The position numbers and the translations under genes are program-made. Below, one piece after another: positions 53,828 to 61,840 of a stretch of DNA of 64,000 nucleotides (positions are counted from its first letter, which is position 1; every line of letters starts with the position of its first letter). The notes under the pieces are model-generated. The model was not told where the DNA came from. It searched no databases and worked only from the letters and a program-made list of their open reading frames with translations. The stretch is from Rhodovulum robiginosum (GTDB taxonomy: Bacteria > Pseudomonadota > Alphaproteobacteria > Rhodobacterales > Rhodobacteraceae): NCBI RefSeq assembly GCF_003944755.1, contig NZ_RWGU01000050.1, positions 124,001-188,000 on the forward strand, given 5' to 3'.

Positions 53828-54224
53828 GCGCGGATGGCCGGATGGCCGCGGTGCCGGATCCCATCCGGTATCGAGGAAAGTCCGGACTCCACGAGGCAAC
53901 GGTGCCGGGTAACGCCCGGCCGGGGAAACCCGAGGGAAAGCGCCACAGAGAACAAACCGCCCCTGTCCGCAGGGGTAAGGGTGAAACGGTGGGGTAAGAG
54001 CCCACCGCGGGCCTGGCAACAGGGCCGGCACGGCAAGCCCCACCGGGAGCAATGCCGAATAGGGACCCCGCGCTCCGGAGCTGATCCGGGGCAGGGCGGC
54101 TTCGGCCCAGGGGTCCGGGTTGGCAGCTGGAGCGCACCGGTAACGGTGCGCGCAGAGGAATGGTCATCCAGCCCCGGATCTTCGGTCCGGGGTGGACAGA
54201 ATCCGGCTTACAGGCCGTCCGCGC
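53828..54224 (+). ncRNA. rnpB: RNase P RNA, class A
   Basis: An RNA of about 397 bases. The hallmark CR-I block GAGGAAAGTCCGGACTCCAC begins near 53873. The purine-rich GAAACCCGAGGGAAAG-like region and the 3' block ACAGAATCCGGCTTACAGGC near 54196 are all in place. The ends pair as helix P1: GCGCGGATGGCC (53828-53839) with GGCCGTCCGCGC (54213-54224), one G-U. The RNA processes tRNA 5' ends with the RnpA protein. Several long ORFs called through this region are spurious. It is followed by GTTTTG but no classic terminator. Confidence 0.97.
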
Positions 54225-54345
54225 GTTTTGCCCCGGGGCAGGCTTCGCCCCGAAATCCGCTCTGAACCGTCGTTGCGCGGGCGAAAACGCTGTAGGCTTG
54301 GCCCATGGCGGTAGTCCGCTTGGGTTCGGATCAGGGAGGACCAGC

Positions 54346-55053
54346 ATGAGTTTCGTCAAGACCATGGCAACCCTCGCCGCGGGCTTTGCCGCGGCCAAGG
54401 GCGTCGAGCACTACCGGAAGATCGGCGGCATGGCCGGTCTGCAGGAAAAGCTGAAATCGAACGAGCAGGTGTCGGAGATGACCGCCCAGCTGGCCGGCAT
54501 GATGGAGAAGATGGGCCTGCCGGGCGGCGCGAAAGGGGTGCAGGACATGTTTTCGCGCATGGGCGAGCCCACGGCGCGTGCGGGCGAAAGCGCGACGGCG
54601 GGGCTGGCCGGGCTGATGGCCGCGCTGGGCGGCGCGGCGGCGGCCGGCACCAGCCAGGCCGGCGAGATGGCCAACGCGCTGACGGGCCACAAGATGACAA
54701 CCGAAACGATGGAGGAAAATGCCAAGCTCATGATTCGCGCCATGATCCAGGCCGCCAAGGCCGATGGCGAGATCGACGCCGAGGAACGCGCGCGCATCTT
54801 CGAGCATCTGGGCGACGTGTCCGAGCAAGAGCGCGCCTTCGTGGAAGACCAGATCGCCGCGCCCGTCGACCCCGCCGCGCTGGCCGCCGACACCTCGGAT
54901 GCGATGCGCGCGCAGGTCTACGCGACAGCGGCCATGGCCGTGCGTGTCGACAACGCCGCCGAGGCGGCCTATCTCGACAACCTTGCCGCCGCGCTGGGGC
55001 TGAGCGACGAGACGGTGTCCCATATTCACGCTGCGATGGGGGCCTCCGTCTAG
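54346..55053 (+). CDS. DUF533 (TerB-like) protein
   Basis: A 235-residue protein similar to E. coli YebE. An N-terminal hydrophobic Ala-rich segment ([20 protein letters not shown]) may touch the membrane, a flexible Gly/Met/Ala-rich middle (60-115) follows, and the C-terminal 120 residues form the helical DUF533/TerB-like domain ([20 protein letters not shown], with [19 protein letters not shown] in part). The ADGEIDAEE motif is metal-binding in TerB relatives. AGGGAGGA precedes the ATG. The protein may relate to membrane stress, but the family is not characterised. A repeat hairpin follows. Confidence 0.85.
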   Translation: MSFVKTMATLAAGFAAAKGVEHYRKIGGMAGLQEKLKSNEQVSEMTAQLAGMMEKMGLPGGAKGVQDMFSRMGEPTARAGESATAGLAGLMAALGGAAAAGTSQAGEMANALTGHKMTTETMEENAKLMIRAMIQAAKADGEIDAEERARIFEHLGDVSEQERAFVEDQIAAPVDPAALAADTSDAMRAQVYATAAMAVRVDNAAEAAYLDNLAAALGLSDETVSHIHAAMGASV

Positions 55054-55077
55054 CGCCCGCCCCCGAGCGCGGGATTT

Positions 55078-55143
55078 GGGTATTTGGACCAAGAAGAAGC
55101 GGCAGGGCGCGCCTCGGTGGTTTCTTCTTGGCGAAAATACCCC
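55078..55143. repeat. Intergenic repeat, inverted pair (copy 4)
   Basis: GGGTATTT-GGA-CCAAGAAGAAG (55078-55099) and inverted partner TTTCTTCTTGG-CGA-AAATACCC (55121 to 55143 including one shift), 21-base loop. It follows the DUF533 gene and precedes the rpmG promoter, consistent with a terminator role. Confidence 0.82.
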
Positions 55144-55190
55144 TAACGGGTCATGTTCGCGGCTGCGCCGGGCGCAGGGCGAGAACGCGC

Positions 55191-55218
55191 TTGACTCGGG
55201 CCCACGGATCGGTAGAAC
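55191..55218 (+). promoter_or_regulatory. rpmG promoter
   Basis: TTGACT (55191-55196), a 16-base spacer and TAGAAC (55213-55218), about 57 bases before the L33 start. This is a good match to the housekeeping promoter form. Confidence 0.65.
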
Positions 55219-55274
55219 CGCGACTTCAAGGATTTTCTGGGGCGGCCCGGCCGCCTGCGCGACGGAGAGAGACC

Positions 55275-55442
55275 ATGGCGAAACCGACGACCATCAAGAT
55301 CCGCCTGAACTCGACCGCGGGCACCGGCCATTTCTACGTGACCAAGAAGAACGCCCGCACCATGACCGAGAAGATGGTGATCAAGAAATACGATCCCGTG
55401 GTACGCAAGCACGTGGATTACAAGGAAGGCAAGATCAAGTAA
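55275..55442 (+). CDS. rpmG: 50S ribosomal protein L33
   Basis: A 55-residue basic protein of the large ribosomal subunit. [20 protein letters not shown] and [13 protein letters not shown] are the alphaproteobacterial L33 pattern. It is the zinc-free type: no CxxC pairs. The start is fixed by GGAGAGAG a few bases upstream; the open frame extends 49 codons earlier without support. It is a single-gene unit with its own promoter and terminator. Confidence 0.97.
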   Translation: MAKPTTIKIRLNSTAGTGHFYVTKKNARTMTEKMVIKKYDPVVRKHVDYKEGKIK

Positions 55443-55464
55443 GATCGCTGCCTTGCCGTTTCTG

Positions 55465-55498
55465 AAGGCCGCCCCCGCGGGAGCGGCCTTTTTCTTTT
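55465..55498 (+). terminator. Intrinsic terminator of rpmG
   Basis: Perfect arms AAGGCCGC and GCGGCCTT around a GC-rich loop, followed by TTTCTTTT. It lies 22 bases after the L33 stop codon. Confidence 0.88.
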
Positions 55499-55631
55499 GC
55501 CCGGCCGTTGTCGTGCAAGGGTGCCGTCACGCGGAGCGCGCCGCGCAACCGAAGCCGCATCGCCGCGACACGGGGCCTTTGCCCTGTGCCGCGCCGCCCG
55601 CCGTGGCCCAGGCCCGCGCACCGGGGGCCGC

Positions 55632-55664
55632 CAAAGGAAAGGGGCCGGCGTTTCCGCCGGCCCC
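55632..55664 (-). terminator. Terminator of the Bax-inhibitor-1 gene
   Basis: Perfect ten-base arms GGGGCCGGCG and CGCCGGCCCC with a four-base loop. Read on the minus strand, the hairpin is followed by CCTTTCCTTTGG. It lies 28 bases after the stop codon of the minus-strand gene. Confidence 0.75.
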
Positions 55665-55691
55665 CGCATGGGCAGTCATGGTCTGGTCAGC

Positions 55692-56474
55692 TTACTCGCG
55701 GTTGCCGAGGAACTGCAGCAGGAACATGAACAGGTTGATGAAGTCGAGATAGAGGTTCAGCGCCCCCATGATCGCCGACTTGCCCAGCCATTCGCTGTCC
55801 ATCGCGTGGGCGTGCTGGAGGTAATCGTTCTTGATCTTTTGGGTGTCGTAGGCGGTGAGGCCTGCGAAGATCAGAACGCCCAGCGCGGAGATCGCGAACA
55901 TGACCGCGGGCGATCCGAGGAAGATGTTGACGATCGACGCGATCACGAGGCCGATCACGCCCATGATCAGGAACGAGCCCCAGCCCGAGATGTCTTTCTT
56001 GGTGGTGTAGCCCCACAGAGACAGCCCGGCAAAGGCCGCCGCGGTCACGAGGAAGGTCTGGGCGATCGAGTAGCCGGTGAAGACCAGGAAGATGGAGCTG
56101 ATCGACAGGCCCATCAGCATGGCGAAGCCGTAGAAGTAAAGCTGCGCCGCGGCCGCCGTCAGGCGGTTGATCACCGCGCCGAAGGCGAAGACCATGATCA
56201 GCGGGGCGAACATGATCAGCCATTTCAGAGGCGAAGCGTAGATCGCCGCGCCGAAGCTGGTGAGGTACTCGTTCGCCCCGATCTGATATTCGGTCGGCAC
56301 GCTCGATACCGCCAGGCCCGAAATCGACCAGGCGGCCAGAGCCGTGATCAGCATGCCCACGGACATGGTGCCGTAGACCTTGTTCATGTGGGCGCGAAGG
56401 CCCGCGTCAATCTGCGCGGTGCGAACGCCGGCCTGACCGGCCTGACCCGCGCGGATCGTGTTGTAGTCAGCCAT
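55692..56474 (-). CDS. Bax inhibitor-1/YccA-family membrane protein
   Basis: A 260-residue inner-membrane protein with about seven helices after a soluble N-terminal segment (RAGQAGQAGVRTAQIDAGLR, then AHMNKVYGTMSVGML). TAYDTQKIKNDYL near the C-terminus is the conserved loop with acidic residues that may gate calcium in this family. YccA and related proteins modulate FtsH. AGGAGA lies before the ATG at 56474. Single-gene unit on this strand, well separated from DUF1127. Confidence 0.93.
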   Translation of the reverse strand: MADYNTIRAGQAGQAGVRTAQIDAGLRAHMNKVYGTMSVGMLITALAAWSISGLAVSSVPTEYQIGANEYLTSFGAAIYASPLKWLIMFAPLIMVFAFGAVINRLTAAAAQLYFYGFAMLMGLSISSIFLVFTGYSIAQTFLVTAAAFAGLSLWGYTTKKDISGWGSFLIMGVIGLVIASIVNIFLGSPAVMFAISALGVLIFAGLTAYDTQKIKNDYLQHAHAMDSEWLGKSAIMGALNLYLDFINLFMFLLQFLGNRE

Positions 56475-56587
56475 GGACTGTCTCCTGTTGCTCCCTGACA
56501 CGTAGAGGCAGGCCAAAAGCCCGCCTTTGCTGTCAAATATCGGCAAGGACGGGGCTCATTTCAAGGATACAAAGTGCGAAAAGCGCG

Positions 56588-56806
56588 CTATCGCAGCCAG
56601 CTTTGCGGAACGTCCCAGACCGGGCGGCGCGCTTCGCTCAGCGCATCCTGCCGGGTGAGCCCGATATCGCGCAGCAGCGCATCGTCGAGTTCGGCCAGCC
56701 TGCGGCGCTGACGGGCGGCGCCGAGGCCGAGAAACAGCCGAGACAGAAAGCCCGGGCCGCGGCGGTTGAGCGGGGCGGCGGAGCGGGAAAGTGCGGTCAT
56801 GGACAT
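56588..56806 (-). CDS. DUF1127 small basic protein
   Basis: A 72-residue Arg-rich protein. The DUF1127 core reads RRRLAELDDALLRDIGLTR, followed by ALSEARRPVW. Such proteins are abundant in alphaproteobacteria; some act in phosphate stress, RNA binding or motility, but this one cannot be assigned. Start 56806 (MSMTALS) or 56800 (MTALS) are both possible. It diverges from the LysR gene across a short AT-richer region. Confidence 0.88.
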   Translation of the reverse strand: MSMTALSRSAAPLNRRGPGFLSRLFLGLGAARQRRRLAELDDALLRDIGLTRQDALSEARRPVWDVPQSWLR

Positions 56807-56930
56807 CGCGGTAAACCTTTCGGTTTGGTGAACCCAGAAGCGAGTTGCATAAGGTGTCTTGATGTATATCGCGCGATGTGGTGTATTTTTCAAACGAATG
56901 CTTTTGATGGAATGAATCAGGGTTTGTGAT

Positions 56931-57785
56931 ATGACGCGCAATCTCGACCTGACCGCGCTGCGCTCGTTCGTGGCGGTGTCAGAGGCGGGCGGGGTGACCC
57001 GCGCCGCGGGCTTTCTCAACCTCACGCAATCGGCGGTGTCGATGCAGGTCAAGCGGCTGGAAGAGGCGCTGGACCAGACGCTTCTGGACCGCTCGGCGCG
57101 CACGGTCTCGCTGACCGCGGCGGGCGAGCAGCTGTTGGGCTATGCCAAGCGGATGCTGGCGCTCAACGACGAGGTCTATGCCCGGATGACCGCCAAGGAA
57201 TACGAGGGAGAGATCGTGCTCGGCGTGCCGCACGATATCGTCTACCCGGCGATTCCGCAGGTGCTGAACCGGTTCAACACGGAATATCCGCGGGTCAAGG
57301 TGCAGCTTATGTCGTCTTACACCACGCGGCTGCGCACCCTGTTTGCCCGCGGAAAGGTCGATATCATCCTGACCACCGAGGACCGCTGCGGCCCCGGCGG
57401 CGAGACATTGACCGAGCTGCCGCTGGTCTGGGTCGGCGCCATTGGCGGCAGCTCGTGGAAGCAGCGCCCGCTGAAGCTGGCCTACGAACATGCCTGCATC
57501 TTTCGCAAGGGCGTGCAGGCGGCGCTCGATGCAGAGGGGATTGCCTGGGAAATGGCGGTTGAAAGCGAATCGATCCGCACGGTCGAGGCCAGCGTCAGCG
57601 CCGATCTGGCGGTGCATACGGTGATCGAGGGCGCGCTGCCGCCCTATGTCGAGCGTATCCAGCACGGCGGCGCCCTGCCGGAGCTGACCAGCACGCAGAT
57701 CAACCTCTATGTCTCGGACGTGGCGCAGGCGCCCGCGCTCGACGAGTTGGCCGCGTTGATCCGGCGGGCCTATGCCCTGGGCTGA
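56931..57785 (+). CDS. LysR-family transcriptional regulator
   Basis: A 284-residue regulator. The wHTH (residues about 6-64) contains RAAGFLNLTQSAVSMQVKRL and LDRSARTVSLTAAGE. The effector domain covers about 92-280. The DNA-binding helix LTQSAVSMQVKRLE is of the CbbR/AaeR-like subgroup. Its target is unclear: DUF1127 diverges from it and the MDR gene converges with a 16-base overlap of coding ends (57770-57785). No dyad stood out in the 124 bases before it. Confidence 0.87.
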   Translation: MTRNLDLTALRSFVAVSEAGGVTRAAGFLNLTQSAVSMQVKRLEEALDQTLLDRSARTVSLTAAGEQLLGYAKRMLALNDEVYARMTAKEYEGEIVLGVPHDIVYPAIPQVLNRFNTEYPRVKVQLMSSYTTRLRTLFARGKVDIILTTEDRCGPGGETLTELPLVWVGAIGGSSWKQRPLKLAYEHACIFRKGVQAALDAEGIAWEMAVESESIRTVEASVSADLAVHTVIEGALPPYVERIQHGGALPELTSTQINLYVSDVAQAPALDELAALIRRAYALG

Positions 57786-58747
57786 TCGCCCATCGTCACC
57801 ACCACCTTGCCCGTGGATTTCCGCGTCTTGAGCAGATCCAGCGCATCGGCCGCCCGGTCGAGCGGCAGGCAGTGGCTGATATGCGGCCGCAGCTTGCCCG
57901 CTTCATACCATGAGAAAAGCCGCGCCAGGCTTTCGGTCAGCACCTCGGGGCGCAAGCTCAGGTAGCCGCCCCAATAGAGCCCCAGAACCGAAAGGTTCTT
58001 GACCAGCAGGTGGTTGGCCGGAATCTGCGGCACCTCGCCGGAGGCAAAGCCGATGACCACGATCCGCCCGCCGGGCCGGCAGGCGCGCATGGCAGCGGTG
58101 AACTGGTCGCCGCCCACCGGGTCGTAGACCACGTCGGCGCCGCCCAGCGCCTTGACCGCCGCGCGCAGGTCGTCGTCATCGCTGTCGATCAGGTGGTCCG
58201 CGCCGGCCGCGGCGGCGACCTTGAGCTTTTCGGGGCCGCGGGCGCAGGCGATCACCCGCGCGCCCATCAGCTTGCCGATCTCGACGGCGGTCATCCCGAC
58301 GCCGCCAGCCGCGCCCAGAACCAGCAGGGTCTCTCCGGGGCCAAGCCGCGCCTTGTGGTTGAGCGCCACGTCAGAGGTGCCGTAGGCCACCTGGAAGGCG
58401 GCGGCGTCGGCAAAGGGCATCGTGTCAGGCAGGGTCACGCAGCGCGCCGCGGGAAACACGCCGTATTCGGCCAGCCCCCCGGACCCGGCGAAAACCGCCA
58501 CCCGCCTTCCGATCAATGCAGGGTCGGCGCCGGGTCCCGCGGCCTCGACGGTGCCGGCCAGTTCCATGCCCGGGGTAAGCGGTAGCGGCGGGCGTTCCTG
58601 GTAGCGCCCCGCGATCATCAGCAGATCGGCAAAATTCAGACCGCAGGCCGCGATACGCACCAGCACCTCGTCGCGGCCGGGGTCCGGGCGATCCGTTTCT
58701 TCGAGCTTGGGTATTTCGCCTATTGCGTGTATCCTGTAGTTTAGCAC
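57770..58747 (-). CDS. Medium-chain dehydrogenase/reductase, quinone oxidoreductase-like
   Basis: A 325-residue cytosolic oxidoreductase. The GroES-like N-domain includes ACGLNFADLLMIAGRYQ, lacking the catalytic zinc ligands of alcohol dehydrogenases, and LVLGAAGGVGMTAVEIGKLMGA carries the AAGGVG NADPH motif of quinone reductase-type MDRs. It would reduce a quinone or an enone with NADPH; its true substrate is unknown. It starts with GTG, with GAGG about ten bases before. Two TGCA-N3-TGCA dyads lie 62-114 bases upstream and may control it. Confidence 0.87.
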   Translation of the reverse strand: MLNYRIHAIGEIPKLEETDRPDPGRDEVLVRIAACGLNFADLLMIAGRYQERPPLPLTPGMELAGTVEAAGPGADPALIGRRVAVFAGSGGLAEYGVFPAARCVTLPDTMPFADAAAFQVAYGTSDVALNHKARLGPGETLLVLGAAGGVGMTAVEIGKLMGARVIACARGPEKLKVAAAAGADHLIDSDDDDLRAAVKALGGADVVYDPVGGDQFTAAMRACRPGGRIVVIGFASGEVPQIPANHLLVKNLSVLGLYWGGYLSLRPEVLTESLARLFSWYEAGKLRPHISHCLPLDRAADALDLLKTRKSTGKVVVTMGDQPRA

Positions 58748-59063
58748 GCGTGTATCCCTCGTTTACCGGTTTGCGTGACCGTAGCGGGGTGGTGGGAGGT
58801 TGGCCAGACTGCCGCTTTTTGCAAAATGCAAAAATCCCGGCAGCGAGGTGCATTTTGCAAACCAAAATGAAAAGTATTCGCAATAATCAACCTTAGGATA
58901 ATGCGAAGATGAAAGATATTCTGCCTATAAGGGAAATTCGGCCCCAGAGTTCTAAAAATTCTTACGTGATTTCAGGTATATGCAAAGTAATCGGAATTTC
59001 GTTGCGAGACCGGGCCATGTTGGCACGATTCTTGCATCATTTGGGGTAAAGAGGAGTACATCC
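58748..59063. promoter_or_regulatory. 316-base regulatory region between the MDR and XRE genes
   Basis: A gene-free, AT-richer stretch. At 58809-58843 CTGCCG and CGGCAG enclose the perfect palindrome TTTTTGCA-AAA-TGCAAAAA (58816-58834). At 58849-58859 lies the complementary motif TGCATTTTGCA. Two copies of TTTGCAAA (58818-58825 and 58854-58861) result. A sigma-54 promoter lies at 59020-59036. Between 58865 and 59015 I see no other strong signal. Confidence 0.6.
59020..59036 (+). promoter_or_regulatory. Sigma-54 (RpoN) promoter of the XRE gene
   Basis: TTGGCACG-N4-TTGCA is an exact match to the -24/-12 consensus (YTGGCACG-N4-TTGCW). Transcription should begin near 59047, followed by GAGGAG at 59051-59056 and the ATG at 59064, leaving a 17-base leader. 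An enhancer-binding protein site would be expected 80-200 bases upstream, where the dyads lie. Confidence 0.75.
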
Positions 59064-59429
59064 ATGAAACACCCCGTCGACGTGCATGTGGGAAAACGGA
59101 TCCGGCACCGCCGTTGGATGGTGGGCATGACCCAGCAGCAACTGGCCGAGCATGTCGGAATCAAGTTCCAGCAGATTCAGAAATACGAAACCGGGATGAA
59201 CCGCGTCAGTGCGTCGCGCCTGTGGGACATCGCTGACGCTCTGGAAGTGCCGGTGAGTTTCTTCTTCGAGGGGATCGACCAGCGCAAGCAGGAACACACC
59301 ACCGGAATGCCCGAGGACATCCTCACCGACAAGGAGGCGCTGGAACTGGTGCGCTCGTACTACGCCATCCCCGAGAACCAGCGCCGGCGCCTGTTCGAAC
59401 TGGCCCGCGTGCTGAGCGACGCCGCCTGA
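59064..59429 (+). CDS. XRE-family helix-turn-helix regulator
   Basis: A 121-residue regulator. The HTH_3 domain (about 10-66) contains GKRIRHRRWMVGMTQQQLA, VGIKFQQIQKYETG and RVSASRLWDIADAL. The remaining 50 residues have PVSFFFEG and a helical tail (LTDKEALELVRSYYAIPENQ, RRRLFELARVL). Close relatives are common in alphaproteobacteria, but their targets are mostly unknown. Start at 59064 has GAGGAG eight bases before and agrees with the sigma-54 promoter; an earlier ATG at 58980 would lie upstream of the predicted transcript start. hisN follows 79 bases later. Confidence 0.9.
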   Translation: MKHPVDVHVGKRIRHRRWMVGMTQQQLAEHVGIKFQQIQKYETGMNRVSASRLWDIADALEVPVSFFFEGIDQRKQEHTTGMPEDILTDKEALELVRSYYAIPENQRRRLFELARVLSDAA

Positions 59430-59508
59430 GCTTGACCCCGCGTCCCGGCGGCGCTAGCGCCATGGCGCGGCCCGTTGAGGGGGCCGCGTGCCGCAACCGG
59501 GGACGGGG

Positions 59509-60300
59509 ATGCCACCTGAAGACCGCGACAGCCTGATTGCCACCGCCCATGCGCTGGCAGACGCCGCGCGCGCGGCAACGCTTCCCCATTTCCGCGACTC
59601 CGCGCTGTCGGTCGACAGCAAGGGGCAGGGAGATTTCGACCCGGTGACCGAGGCCGACCGCGGCGCCGAGGCGGCGATGCGGGCGGTGCTGGCCGAGCGT
59701 CGGCCCGAGGACGGTATCCTCGGTGAAGAGCTGGGGCAGTGCGACGGGCAAAGCGGCCTGACCTGGGTGCTGGACCCGATCGACGGCACCCGCGGCTTTC
59801 TGGCCGGCACGCCGACCTGGGGCGTGCTGGTGGCCGTCTCCGATGCAAACGGGCCGGTCTACGGCATCATCGACCAGCCCTATATCGGCGAACGTTTCTG
59901 CGGCGGGCTGGGCGAGGCGCATCTCGACGGTCCGCACGGGCGACGGGCGCTGCGGTCCCGCGCGGCACGGCCGCTGGACGAGGCGATCCTCTTCACAACC
60001 TTCCCCGAGGTCGGCACTGCCGATGAGGAACGGGCCTTCCGGCGCTTGTCGGGCAAGGCGCGCCTGACCCGGTACGGGATGGATTGCTACGCCTACGCGC
60101 TGGTGGCGCTGGGGCAGGTGGACCTGGTGGTCGAGGCCGGGCTGCACCCCTACGACATTCACGCGCCCATCGCGGTGATCGAGGCCGCGGGCGGCCTCGT
60201 CACCGACTGGCAGGGCCGGCCGGTCCATGGCGGCGGACAGGTGATCGCGGCGGCGAATGCGCAGGTACACGCCGCCGCGCTGGCGCTGCTGGCGGGCTGA
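59509..60300 (+). CDS. hisN: Histidinol-phosphatase, inositol monophosphatase family
   Basis: A 263-residue magnesium phosphatase. The metal ligands are GEELG near residue 70 (Glu pair), WVLDPIDGTRGF (two Asp) and the late Asp in GLHPYDIHAPI. The DFDPVTEADRGAEAAMR segment and LDPIDGTRGFLAGTPTWG fit HisN-type members, which dephosphorylate histidinol phosphate; other IMPase roles such as fructose-1,6-bisphosphatase or inositol phosphatase remain possible. The ATG at 59509 has GGGG sites before it; a GTG at 59488 is the alternative. The deaminase gene begins three bases after its stop. Confidence 0.85.
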   Translation: MPPEDRDSLIATAHALADAARAATLPHFRDSALSVDSKGQGDFDPVTEADRGAEAAMRAVLAERRPEDGILGEELGQCDGQSGLTWVLDPIDGTRGFLAGTPTWGVLVAVSDANGPVYGIIDQPYIGERFCGGLGEAHLDGPHGRRALRSRAARPLDEAILFTTFPEVGTADEERAFRRLSGKARLTRYGMDCYAYALVALGQVDLVVEAGLHPYDIHAPIAVIEAAGGLVTDWQGRPVHGGGQVIAAANAQVHAAALALLAG

Positions 60301-60303
60301 GCC

Positions 60304-61647
60304 ATGGCGCACTGGCTGATCCGCGGGGCCGATCTGATCGTCACCATGGATGACGACCGGCGGGAGCTCGCGGGCGCGGATATCCGGCTCAGGGGCGGGG
60401 TGGTCGCCGAGATCGGCGACGGGCTGTCCCCCGGCGGCGCCGAAATCGTCGAGGCCCGTGGCTGCCTGGTGACGCCGGGGCTGGTGAACACCCACCACCA
60501 CCTCTACCAGTCGCTCACCCGCGCGGTGCCCGGCGCGCAGGATGCGCTGCTCTTTGGCTGGCTGAAAACGCTTTACCCGATCTGGGCGCGGTTCGGCCCC
60601 GAAGAGATGCACCTCTCGGCGCTGACGGGGCTGGCGGAGCTGGCGCTTTCGGGCTGCACGCTGACCTCGGACCACCTTTATATCTACCCGAACGGCGCGC
60701 GGCTGGACGACACCATCGCCGCCGCGGCCGAGATCGGGCTGCGCTTTCACCCCACCCGCGGCGCGATGAGCATCGGCGAAAGCGCGGGCGGGCTGCCGCC
60801 GGATACGCTGGTCGAGCGCGAGGCCGATATCCTGAAGGACGCCATCCGCCTCGTCGACGCGTTCCACGACCCCGCCGAAGGGGCGATGGTGCGGGTCGGC
60901 GTCGCGCCCTGTTCGCCGTTTTCGGTCAGCCGCGATCTGATGCGCGACGCCGCGCTGCTGGCCTGTGACAAGGGGGTGATGCTGCACACCCACCTGGCCG
61001 AGAACGACGAGGACATCGCCTATTCCGAGGCGCATTTCGGCTGCCGTCCCGGGCAATACGCCGAGGATCTCGGCTGGACCGGGCCGGACGTCTGGCACGC
61101 CCATTGCGTCAAGCTGGATGCCGCCGAGATCGGGCTTTTTTCGCGCACCGGCACGGGTGTCGCGCATTGCCCCTGCTCGAACTGCCGGCTGGGCTCTGGC
61201 ATCGCGCCGGTGCGCGCGATGCGCGATGCCGGGGTGCGGGTGGGGCTGGGCGTGGACGGGTCGGCCAGCAACGACGCGGGCAACCTGATCGCCGAGGCCC
61301 GGCAGGCGCTGCTGCTTCAACGCGTTGCGCGGGGGGCCGACGCGATGAGCGCGCGCGAGGCGCTGGAGATCGCCACCCGTGGCGGGGCCGACGTGCTGGG
61401 CCGGCCCGATTGCGGGCGGCTGGCGGTCGGCAAGCGCGCGGATCTGGCGCTTTGGGACATGTCCGGCATCGAGGCCGCGGGCAGCTGGGACAGGGCCGCG
61501 ATCCTGCTGGCCGGGCCCGGACGGGTGCGCGACCTGTTCGTAGACGGGCGGCAGGTGGTGCGCGGCGGGCATCTGGCGACACTGGATCTGCCCCGTGTGA
61601 TCGAGGCGCAGACACGGCTGGCCCGGCGGTTGGCGGAGGGGCACTGA
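60304..61647 (+). CDS. 8-oxoguanine deaminase (amidohydrolase superfamily)
   Basis: A 447-residue zinc amidohydrolase. Metal ligands: HxH in NTHHHLYQ, HTHLAEND, HAHCVKL and Asp in GVDGSASND. The VDGSASND form and LGSGIAPV are, as I recall, typical of the 8-oxoguanine deaminases split from the hydroxyatrazine/guanine deaminase group. The reaction would give uric acid from 8-oxoguanine. Hydroxydechloroatrazine hydrolase-like annotation is the alternative. It forms a pair with hisN (three-base spacing) and converges on a guanine deaminase gene, so purine breakdown is a local theme. Confidence 0.8.
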   Translation: MAHWLIRGADLIVTMDDDRRELAGADIRLRGGVVAEIGDGLSPGGAEIVEARGCLVTPGLVNTHHHLYQSLTRAVPGAQDALLFGWLKTLYPIWARFGPEEMHLSALTGLAELALSGCTLTSDHLYIYPNGARLDDTIAAAAEIGLRFHPTRGAMSIGESAGGLPPDTLVEREADILKDAIRLVDAFHDPAEGAMVRVGVAPCSPFSVSRDLMRDAALLACDKGVMLHTHLAENDEDIAYSEAHFGCRPGQYAEDLGWTGPDVWHAHCVKLDAAEIGLFSRTGTGVAHCPCSNCRLGSGIAPVRAMRDAGVRVGLGVDGSASNDAGNLIAEARQALLLQRVARGADAMSAREALEIATRGGADVLGRPDCGRLAVGKRADLALWDMSGIEAAGSWDRAAILLAGPGRVRDLFVDGRQVVRGGHLATLDLPRVIEAQTRLARRLAEGH

Positions 61648-61744
61648 ACAAAGAAGGGCTTGGCCACCCTAAAGCGCGCCGTTCCCGCGTCGGTGCACCA
61701 TCCCACGGGGCGGTCGCTGACCCGGCTTTCGTTCCGCTCTTGAT

Positions 61745-61778
61745 CCTTGTTGATCGACTGCGCAGTTCATCAACAAGG
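61745..61778. repeat. 34-base near-perfect palindrome between convergent deaminase genes
   Basis: Arms CCTTGTTGAT (61745-61754) and ATCAACAAGG (61769-61778) are perfect; inside them ACTGCGCAGT (61757-61766) is also a palindrome. It lies in the 193-base gap between two convergent genes. It lacks a T-run and could be a bidirectional terminator, a REP-like element or a protein site. The rest of the gap shows nothing else. Confidence 0.6.
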
Positions 61779-61840
61779 GCCTGCGGAACGCCCCAGGGTG
61801 TTTCCCGGCAAGGCACCCGAACGCTTCCGGCTCCGGCGTT

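Noticed and set aside
53814-54398. Protein-coding ORFs on both strands through 53.8-54.3 kb.
   Set aside because: This is the RNase P RNA gene, with conserved blocks and paired ends; the ORFs have no family match.
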